From assembly GCA_036258735.1 (NCBI GenBank), contig DATADC010000034.1, forward strand, positions 1 to 5,575: DNA of 5,575 bases, given 5' to 3'. The position numbers and the translations under genes were made by a program. Under the pieces are notes generated by a model, which had not been told where the DNA came from, ran no database searches, and saw nothing but the letters and a program-made list of their open reading frames with translations. Shown here one piece after another: positions 1-4,673 of this stretch (the stretch's first letter is position 1; every line of letters starts with the position of its first letter). The stretch comes from JAPSGM01 sp036258735. GTDB lineage: Bacteria; Chloroflexota; Limnocylindria; QHBO01.

Positions 1-51
1 TGTCGGTATGTCGGGCAGCAATACGCACGAGGGCCCCGCGCGAACGCTCCT

Positions 52-750
52 TCAGCCGGGGACGAGCAGCCTGCCTGCCTGGGCGATCCGCTCCATCCAC
101 GGGCGTTCGCGCCCGATGGTCGTCTCCGGGCCGTGGCCCGGCAGGACGCGCACGCCATCGCGCAGGTCGCGGGCCAGACGCGCCAGGCTGGCGACCATGG
201 CATCGTCCGACCCGCCGGGAAGATCGGTCCGTCCGTAGGAGCCGGCGAACAGCACGTCCCCCGACAACAGCAGCCTGTGACGCTCCTCGTACAGGCACGC
301 CGAGCCCTGGGTATGGCCCGGCGTATGGAGCACGTCGAACACGAGGTCACCGACCCGGACCTGGTCGCCCTCGCGCAGGTCGCGCTCCGCGGTGGAGGGC
401 TCGACCGTGAAGCCGTAGGTGTTGCGGCCGTCGAGGCGATAGGCGTCGTCGGGATGAATGGCCAGCGGCGCGCCGCTCGCGCGCTTGAGCGGCGCGTTGT
501 CGAAGACGTGGTCCACGTGGCCATGCGAGTTGCCAATCAGGTGCAGCCCCAGCCCGTTCGCCGCCACGCGCTCCATCAGCGGCTCGGCCGCGGCCATCCC
601 CGGGTCCAGGACCAGGGCGTCCGGGGAGCGGCCGTCCCAGATGAGGTAGGCGTTCGTCTGCCACGGGCCGAAGGCGCCGACCTCGATGCGCGGCGGGTGG
701 GCGGCCGGGCCGTGCTGGCGTGCGACGAGGGGCTCGCGTGCCTCGCTCAC
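52..750 (-). CDS. Glyoxalase II-type metallo-beta-lactamase-fold hydrolase
   Basis: A 232-residue soluble MBL-fold hydrolase. The zinc-binding set is visible: HGHVDH at residues 76-81 (His76, His78, Asp80, His81), His146 in HTPGHTQGS, Asp165 in SGDVLF and His206 in LPGHGPET. The GRTDLPGG stretch (173-180) is typical of the small glyoxalase II/YcbL-like subgroup, which lacks the full C-terminal glutathione-binding domain of classical GloB. Family members hydrolyse thioesters such as S-lactoylglutathione, but many have unknown substrates, so no symbol is given. The start is GTG at 750, overlapping the lipB stop as GTGA, which points to translational coupling and a shared transcript. About 20 residues precede the first strand of the fold (IEVGAFGPWQTNAYLI). 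The fold and zinc site are secure; a role in lipoate or acyl-thioester metabolism is inferred only from the neighbour. Confidence 0.93.
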   Translation of the reverse strand: MSEAREPLVARQHGPAAHPPRIEVGAFGPWQTNAYLIWDGRSPDALVLDPGMAAAEPLMERVAANGLGLHLIGNSHGHVDHVFDNAPLKRASGAPLAIHPDDAYRLDGRNTYGFTVEPSTAERDLREGDQVRVGDLVFDVLHTPGHTQGSACLYEERHRLLLSGDVLFAGSYGRTDLPGGSDDAMVASLARLARDLRDGVRVLPGHGPETTIGRERPWMERIAQAGRLLVPG

Positions 751-1559
751 TGCTCGCTTGCGCCGGCCGGACCAATGGCGCGCCGGGCGCCGCCGGCCAG
801 TCGCAGGCCGAAGTGGCGCGCCAGGGTGCTGGCGAGCGCGTCCTCGACGTGGTCCATGGCGACCGTGCGCCCGGCCTCGCGCGACAGCGAGGTGACCTCC
901 TTGTCGCGGATGCCGCAGGGGATCATCTCGTCGAACCAGCGCAGGTCAGTATTGACGTTCAGCGCCAGCCCATGGGTGGTTACGCCGCGGCGCACGCGCA
1001 CGCCGATGGCCGCCAGCTTGCGCCGCCCCTCGACCCAGACGCCGGTCAGCCCGTCAACGCGCTGGGCGGCCACGCCGAGGCGCGAGGCCGTCTCGATGAT
1101 GGCCGCCTCGAGCGCGCGCACGTAGCGGCGCAGGTCGAGCGGGTCCCGGAGCTCCACGATCGGATAGGCCACGAGCTGACCCGGGCCGTGGAAGGTGATG
1201 TCGCCGCCACGGTCGATGCGCACGAAGTCGGCGCCGAGCTCACGCAGGCGCTGCGGCGTGGCGAGCAGGTTGGCCTCGTCACCCCCGCGGCCGATGGTGT
1301 ACACCGGGAAGTGCTCCAGCAGGAGCAGCCGATCGCCGATACGTCGCTCGCGGCGCTGCTGCGCCAGTTCGTCCTGGAGCTCCCAGGTGGGAAGGTAGGG
1401 GACAGTGCCCAGGCGATCGACGCTGAGCGCTCCGCCGTGGGCCACGAGGAGCGGGCGCTCGTCGCTGGTGGGGACGTAGGGCTCGTCGCGGCGCGGCCGG
1501 CGCAGGGTGGGGCGGGGCGCCGGCGCCGGTGGCGCGCTGATGTCTCGCATGGCAGTCAT
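747..1559 (-). CDS. lipB: Lipoyl(octanoyl) transferase LipB
   Basis: Transfers the octanoyl group from octanoyl-ACP to the lysine of lipoyl domains (2-oxoacid dehydrogenase E2, GcvH), the first step of endogenous lipoate assembly in the cytoplasm. From ATG 1559 it is 270 residues: a Pro/Arg-rich leader (about 1-43), LGTVPYLPTWELQDELA near 50-66, LLLLEHFPVYTIGRGG (78-93), RGGDITFHGPGQLVAYP (117-133), Lys181 in RRKLAAIGVRV, THGLALNVNTDL (195-206) and IPCGI with Cys215. Lys181 and Cys215 match the catalytic Lys/Cys pair of LipB (Lys135/Cys169 in E. coli, from memory). It is longer than E. coli LipB (213 residues) because of the leader. Possible starts are TTG 1577, ATG 1559, ATG 1550 and an internal GTG about 38 codons after 1559. 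None has a clear Shine-Dalgarno; 1559 was chosen because it overlaps the stop of a short upstream frame as ATGA. The 3' end overlaps the hydrolase start by 4 bp. Confidence 0.95.
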   Translation of the reverse strand: MTAMRDISAPPAPAPRPTLRRPRRDEPYVPTSDERPLLVAHGGALSVDRLGTVPYLPTWELQDELAQQRRERRIGDRLLLLEHFPVYTIGRGGDEANLLATPQRLRELGADFVRIDRGGDITFHGPGQLVAYPIVELRDPLDLRRYVRALEAAIIETASRLGVAAQRVDGLTGVWVEGRRKLAAIGVRVRRGVTTHGLALNVNTDLRWFDEMIPCGIRDKEVTSLSREAGRTVAMDHVEDALASTLARHFGLRLAGGARRAIGPAGASEQ

Positions 1560-1705
1560 GGATCCGCGCGCAGGCAATCGAAGCGTTCACGTTCACGCCA
1601 GGCATGCACCGCGCGCTCGAAATGGCCGTTGAAGCGTCCCAATTCACTCCACGCGTGAATGCGTACCGCTGAATGCGCCTCGCATGTCCCCGCTGCACGC
1701 CTCAT
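1556..1705 (-). CDS. Possible 49-aa small ORF upstream of lipB
   Basis: An uninterrupted frame from ATG 1705 to TGA 1556-1558. The stop overlaps the proposed lipB ATG as ATGA, the arrangement expected for coupled genes. The predicted peptide is Arg/His/Trp-rich and charged, with no signal or membrane segment. It contains two similar stretches, RIHAWSELGRF and AVHAWRERERF, about 15 residues apart. Arguments against: no Shine-Dalgarno is visible, its third-position GC is only about 60%, well below the neighbouring genes, and another frame through the same DNA is also open. It is not a family I recognise. It could be a real small protein, a leader controlling lipB translation, a gene remnant, or chance. 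Confidence 0.2.
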   Translation of the reverse strand: MRRAAGTCEAHSAVRIHAWSELGRFNGHFERAVHAWRERERFDCLRADP

Positions 1706-1714
1706 GTGAATTCG

Positions 1715-1728
1715 GACCGTCCGCGGTC
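1715..1728 (-). terminator. Possible hairpin after lipA
   Basis: Read on the lipA strand, GACCG-CGGA-CGGTC forms a 5-bp GC-rich stem with a 4-nt loop, starting 8 nt after the lipA TGA. An outer TTC/GAA pairing extends it imperfectly. No U-tract follows, so it is at best a weak or U-tract-free terminator, or a processing or stability hairpin at the lipA 3' end. Confidence 0.22.
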
Positions 1729-1736
1729 GTGAACGC

Positions 1737-2819
1737 TCACACTGCGGCCGCTGCGGTGGCCGCGGCGGCTGCCGGGGCGCCGGCTGGCGTTCCGGGGACC
1801 TGTTCGGCGGCGTGGTAGGAGGATCGGACCAGCGGGCCGGACTGCACGTGCCGGAAGCCCATCGCCAGCCCGATCCGCCGCAGCGTCATGAACTCGGCCG
1901 GCGTGTAGTACTTCATCAGCGGCAGGTGCTGGCGGCTGGGGCGCAGGTACTGTCCGATGGTCAGCACGTCGACGTCGGCCTCTCGCAGCAGCCGCATGGC
2001 CTCGACGAGCTCGTCCCACGTCTCGCCGAGGCCGACCATCAGGCCGGTCTTGGTCACCATGTCCTCGAAGCCGATCTCTCTCGCCACGGCACGCCCCTGG
2101 GTCAGGACCGATACCGAGCGATCCCACCGCGCCCGGCGCCGAACCGGGCGCTGGAGGCGCGGCACCGTCTCGACGTTGTGGTTCAGGATCTCGGGCTGGG
2201 CCTCCACCACGGTGCGGATGTCTGCCTCGCGCCCGTTCAGGTCGCTGATCAGCACCTCCACGCTGGTGCCGGGCGCCGCGAGCCGGATGTGGCGGATTGT
2301 TTCGGCCACGATGCCCGCGCCGCCATCGGGCAGGTCGTCGCGGGCGACCATGGTGACCACCGCGTGCTTGAGGCCCATCAGGCGCGCCGCCTCGCCCACG
2401 CGACGCGGCTCGTCCACGTCGGTGACCGGCGGCCGCCCGGTCTGGACGGCGCAGAAGCCGCAGTTCCGGGTGCATACGCTGCCCAGCACCATGAACGTGG
2501 CCGTGCCGAGCGCCCAGCACTCGCCCTGGTTCGGGCAACGCGCCTCCTCGCAGACGGTGTGCAGCGCCTCCGCCCGCATCAGGCGGTTGACCGATGCGTA
2601 GGTCTCGCCGGAGCCGATGCGGACCTTGAGCCACTCCGGACGCCGCCCGCCCGGGCCGGCGTTCTCCGGGATCGGGTCCCCGGGAGCCAACAGCCCGCCG
2701 TCGGTCGAGGGGCCCCCAGGGTACATGACCTCCGAGGGCGACGCGTGCCCTCCGGCCGACTCGCTCACCACGGAGAGCTCGCCGAGCCTGGAGAAATCGC
2801 GCTGGGAACTGGGGGACAT
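1737..2819 (-). CDS. lipA: Lipoyl synthase LipA
   Basis: A radical SAM enzyme that inserts sulfur at C6 and C8 of protein-bound octanoyl groups, completing the lipoyl cofactor. In the 360 residues both iron-sulfur sites are intact: the auxiliary-cluster motif CEEARCPNQGEC (Cys90, Cys95, Cys101) and the radical SAM motif CTRNCGFC (Cys116, Cys120, Cys123). RSSY at 332-335 holds the serine that ligates the auxiliary cluster. RDDLPDGGA (160-168), LNHNVETVPRL (212-222), KTGLMVGLGET (257-267) and TIGQYLRPSRQHLP (287-300) are family signatures. Oddities: an N-terminal leader of about 57 Gly/Ser/Pro-rich residues, ISDLNG (191-196) where the family usually has a PDFxG-like sequence, and an Ala-rich C-terminal tail (about 343-360). 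ATG 2819 lies 9 nt after a TAGACT hexamer. An alternative ATG at 2726 (329 residues) has GGAGG only 2 nt before it, which is too close for a normal ribosome site. Confidence 0.96.
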   Translation of the reverse strand: MSPSSQRDFSRLGELSVVSESAGGHASPSEVMYPGGPSTDGGLLAPGDPIPENAGPGGRRPEWLKVRIGSGETYASVNRLMRAEALHTVCEEARCPNQGECWALGTATFMVLGSVCTRNCGFCAVQTGRPPVTDVDEPRRVGEAARLMGLKHAVVTMVARDDLPDGGAGIVAETIRHIRLAAPGTSVEVLISDLNGREADIRTVVEAQPEILNHNVETVPRLQRPVRRRARWDRSVSVLTQGRAVAREIGFEDMVTKTGLMVGLGETWDELVEAMRLLREADVDVLTIGQYLRPSRQHLPLMKYYTPAEFMTLRRIGLAMGFRHVQSGPLVRSSYHAAEQVPGTPAGAPAAAAATAAAAV

Positions 2820-2828
2820 CGGCCTGAA

Positions 2829-2834
2829 AGTCTA
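2829..2834 (-). promoter_or_regulatory. Candidate -10 element (TAGACT) for lipA
   Basis: On the minus strand TAGACT fits the TANNNT -10 consensus and is followed by TTCAGGCCG and then the lipA ATG at 2819. Transcription would start within 1-3 nt of the start codon, giving an almost leaderless mRNA, consistent with the lack of a Shine-Dalgarno. No convincing -35 hexamer is visible. Confidence 0.5.
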
Positions 2835-2869
2835 GCCAACGATGGCCGTGGCCGCCTCCCGGTGACCCC

Positions 2870-2875
2870 TAGACT
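2870..2875 (+). promoter_or_regulatory. Candidate -10 element (TAGACT) for the AlkD-like gene
   Basis: TAGACT is followed by 7 nt (GCCCGCG) and then ATG 2883. That is the spacing expected when transcription starts at the A of the start codon, as in leaderless genes. No Shine-Dalgarno precedes this ATG and no clear -35 is present. Confidence 0.55.
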
Positions 2876-2882
2876 GCCCGCG

Positions 2883-3617
2883 ATGGACGTCCTGGCCGCG
2901 GCCGACGCGCTGGAGGAGGAGCTGCGGGCGCAGGGCAGCCCCGAGCGAGCGGCCGGCGAGAAGCGCTACCTCAAGAGCAGCCTGGAGTTCCACGGCACCA
3001 CCGTCTGGCAGATCGAGCGGGCCGTTCGCGCCTTCACCGTGGAGCAGCCGGTGGCGGACCACGACGCGCTGATCGCGTTGGTCACGGAGCTGTGGCGGAA
3101 GCCGATCCACGAGCGGCGCATGGCGGCCGTCATGCTGGTGGAGCGGTACCGCCCGCTCCTCGGTGCGGGCGACCTGCCGCTGCTGGAGCGGTTCATCCGC
3201 GAGTCGAAGACGTGGGCCTACGTCGATTCGCTGGCCACCGACGTGTTGGGGCCGCTGTGCGCCGGGTCGGCGCCTGCCGGCGAGGTGCTCGACCGCTGGG
3301 CAGCCGACGGGGACTTCTGGGTGCGCCGTGCCGCGCTCCTGTCGCAGCTCCCCGCCATCCGGCAGGGAGCACCGCTGGACCGCTTCCTCCGCTACGCGGA
3401 CGCCATGCTGGAGGAGCGCGAGTTCTTCGTGCGCAAGGCCATCGGCTGGGTACTGCGTGAGGCGGGCAAGCGGCGGCCGGCGGCAGTGGCGGAATGGTTG
3501 GCGCCGCGGACGCATCGGGCATCGGGCGTCACCATGCGCGAGGCCCTGAAGTACCTCCCGGCCAAACACGCAGAGTGGCTGATGGCCGCCTACCGGCAGC
3601 GGCGCCCAGCGGGTTAG
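2883..3617 (+). CDS. AlkD-like DNA alkylation repair protein (HEAT-repeat glycosylase family)
   Basis: A 244-residue all-helical protein of the AlkC/AlkD-type DNA alkylation repair family, whose members remove N3- and N7-alkylated purines from DNA without base flipping. Signatures in order: KRYLKSSLEFHGT (27-39), LWRKPIHERRMAA (70-82), TWAYVDSLATDVLG (110-123), DFWVRRAALL (144-153) and FFVRKAIGWVLREAGK (181-196). Trp111, Asp115 and Arg148/Arg149 fall where B. cereus AlkD has its substrate-contacting Trp109, Asp113 and Arg148 (numbers from memory), suggesting an active enzyme. Length fits the family (about 220-240). ATG 2883 was chosen because it immediately precedes the conserved region and follows the candidate leaderless promoter. 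The frame stays open upstream only because it is antisense to lipA. It is divergent from lipA, 63 bp away. Regulation by alkylation stress is not evident. Confidence 0.88.
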   Translation: MDVLAAADALEEELRAQGSPERAAGEKRYLKSSLEFHGTTVWQIERAVRAFTVEQPVADHDALIALVTELWRKPIHERRMAAVMLVERYRPLLGAGDLPLLERFIRESKTWAYVDSLATDVLGPLCAGSAPAGEVLDRWAADGDFWVRRAALLSQLPAIRQGAPLDRFLRYADAMLEEREFFVRKAIGWVLREAGKRRPAAVAEWLAPRTHRASGVTMREALKYLPAKHAEWLMAAYRQRRPAG

Positions 3618-3706
3618 CGCGCCAGCGCGGTACGAATCGCCTATGGCGGCCCCGCGCCGTAGCGGCCAGCCTTCCTCACGCGGCGGGTGGCGAGATGTCC
3701 GTAGGC

Positions 3707-3713
3707 GGGGAGG
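3707..3713 (+). promoter_or_regulatory. Shine-Dalgarno deciding the response regulator start
   Basis: GGGGAGG lies 5 nt upstream of ATG 3719 and matches the anti-Shine-Dalgarno well. This favours ATG 3719 over the in-frame ATG 3695, which has only a loose GGGTGG before it. Confidence 0.6.
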
Positions 3714-3718
3714 ACTGG

Positions 3719-4474
3719 ATGGGGTCGACGTGGGGCGGCCGCGAGGACGTGGCACGTGAGCAGGCGGCGACCGAGGCTGCCGCCTCGGTGCTGGTCGTCG
3801 ACGAGTTCCCGATCACGCGCGTCGGCCTGCGTGCGGTCCTGGACGGCTATCCCGGCCTGACGGTCGTCGGCGAGGCCGATAGCGCAGCGGCGGCCGAGGA
3901 TGCCGCCAGGGCCCTCCGCCCCGAGCTGATCGTGATCGACCCGGTCATGTCGCGCGGTGACGGCTTCGCGGCGGTGCGCCACATCCGCGCCGATCTCCCG
4001 GACGCGCGGATCCTGGTCCTCACCAAGTCGGGGGACCTCGACGTCGCGGCCGAAGCGGTCCGGTGCGGGGCGAACGGCATCCTGGTCAAGACCGTGACGC
4101 AGAACGCGCTGCTGAACGGCATCCATCGGCTACTGCGCGGCGAGCCGGTGATCGACCCGCAGGTCGCCGTGCGCGCCGTGGCCTCGGTCAACGCCCCCGG
4201 CGAGACGGCACGGAGCCTCTCGATGCCCGAGCCGCTCACGCCCCGAGAGCTCGAGGTGCTGTCGCTCCTCAGCAACGGCCACAGCAACCCGGAGATCGCC
4301 CGTCGGCTGTTCGTGGCGGTCGGCACCGTCAAGGTCCACGTGGAGCACATCCTTGGCAAGCTGGGGGCATCGGACCGAACCGACGCCGCGGTCCGCGCGG
4401 TGGGCCTGGGACTGTTGACCCCGGCCGCTTCCGAGCCGGCATCGGCCGATCGGCATATGCCACCCGGTTCCTGA
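3719..4474 (+). CDS. NarL/FixJ-family response regulator
   Basis: A 251-residue two-component transcription regulator. After about 20 leader residues the receiver domain (about 23-140) shows the acidic pair Asp28-Glu29 (VVDEF), phosphoacceptor Asp74 in IVIDPVM, Thr102 in LVLTKSG and Lys124 in ILVKTV, so it should be phosphorylatable. A linker of about 30 residues leads to a LuxR-type helix-turn-helix (about 172-234): LTPRELEVLSLLSNGHSNPEI, then VGTVKVHVEHILGKLGASDR, where the recognition helix lies. No histidine kinase is present here, so partner and target genes are unknown. ATG 3719 was chosen for its Shine-Dalgarno; ATG 3695 would add eight residues. It starts 101 bp after the AlkD-like gene, so co-transcription is possible but not shown. 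The tail after residue 235 is short and disordered-looking. Confidence 0.94.
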   Translation: MGSTWGGREDVAREQAATEAAASVLVVDEFPITRVGLRAVLDGYPGLTVVGEADSAAAAEDAARALRPELIVIDPVMSRGDGFAAVRHIRADLPDARILVLTKSGDLDVAAEAVRCGANGILVKTVTQNALLNGIHRLLRGEPVIDPQVAVRAVASVNAPGETARSLSMPEPLTPRELEVLSLLSNGHSNPEIARRLFVAVGTVKVHVEHILGKLGASDRTDAAVRAVGLGLLTPAASEPASADRHMPPGS

Positions 4475-4480
4475 AAGATC

Positions 4481-4503
4481 GGCCGCGCGGTAGATGCGCG
4501 GCC
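4481..4503 (+). terminator. GC hairpin after the response regulator
   Basis: GGCCGCGC (4481-4488), loop GGTAGAT, GCGCGGCC (4496-4503): a perfect 8-bp stem of only G-C pairs starting 6 nt after the TGA. The position suits a terminator, but no T-tract follows, so it would have to be a U-tract-free type, an attenuating structure or an mRNA-end stabiliser. Confidence 0.4.
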
Positions 4504-4530
4504 CCGCCACTCGCCTCGATCCTGCGAGCA

Positions 4531-4546
4531 GCCGGCGACCGCCGGC
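4531..4546 (+). other. Second small GC hairpin in the gap
   Basis: GCCGGC (4531-4536), loop GACC, GCCGGC (4541-4546): a 6-bp stem with a 4-nt loop, about 30 nt upstream of the next start codon. It could influence access to the downstream ribosome site or extend the terminator region. Short GC palindromes are common in such DNA. Confidence 0.25.
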
Positions 4547-4563
4547 GCGAGAACGTGCTGGAA

Positions 4564-4570
4564 AGAGGGG
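4564..4570 (+). promoter_or_regulatory. Shine-Dalgarno of the repeat-protein gene
   Basis: AGAGGGG followed by a 7-nt spacer and ATG 4578. It fixes the start of a gene that runs off the window and has a standard signal peptide directly after this ATG. Confidence 0.6.
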
Positions 4571-4577
4571 TACGGCA

Positions 4578-4673
4578 ATGCGACGCCGGCGAATGATCTC
4601 CGCCATCTCCGTCCTGACGCTGACCGCGAGCATGCTGCTCGCCCTGGGCTTTGCGCCGGGCGTGGCGGGAGCC
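4578..4673 (+). other. Predicted Sec signal peptide of the repeat protein
   Basis: Codons 1-32: a basic n-region (four Arg), a hydrophobic core of about 17 residues and an A-G-A signal peptidase I site before TELRFCG. No lipobox Cys follows directly. The Arg run is not a convincing Tat motif. Confidence 0.8.

Larger units (their letters stand above)
2829..2875. repeat. Inverted repeat AGTCTAG / CTAGACT in the divergent gap
   Basis: AGTCTAG at 2829-2835 is the exact reverse complement of CTAGACT at 2869-2875; the arms are separated by 33 bp and their centres are 40 bp apart. The arms contain the two outward-facing TAGACT hexamers. The simplest reading is two mirror-image promoters. Half-sites for a shared regulator spaced by about four helical turns are an alternative. 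Confidence 0.6.

Noticed and set aside
1..28. Possible start of another minus-strand gene (GTG at 28 leading off the left edge)
   Set aside because: Only nine codons are visible, and the nearest Shine-Dalgarno-like AAGGAG is about 18 nt from the GTG, too far to support it.
133..1658. Long plus-strand open frames of about 310-330 residues across the hydrolase and lipB genes
   Set aside because: They are antisense shadows produced by GC-rich codons. The minus strand encodes clear MBL and LipB motifs, while these frames are Arg/Ala-rich with no recognisable domain.
1702..2634. 310-residue minus-strand frame overlapping lipA
   Set aside because: It is the same DNA read in a different frame from lipA. 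It is Arg/Pro/Ala-rich with no motif, whereas lipA carries all its cluster cysteines.
2842..2865. Seven-codon upstream ORF (ATG GCC GTG ... TGA) before the AlkD-like gene
   Set aside because: It lies upstream of the candidate -10, has no ribosome site and would not be in the predicted transcript.
1812..2882. N-terminal 357-residue extension of the AlkD-like frame, giving a 601-residue open frame
   Set aside because: The extension is entirely antisense to lipA and its upstream gap. The conserved protein starts at ATG 2883 next to a candidate promoter and has the usual family length.
3601..3628. GC-rich inverted stretches around the stop of the AlkD-like gene
   Set aside because: The best pairing is 5 bp with a 13-nt loop and no T-tract, too weak to call a terminator.
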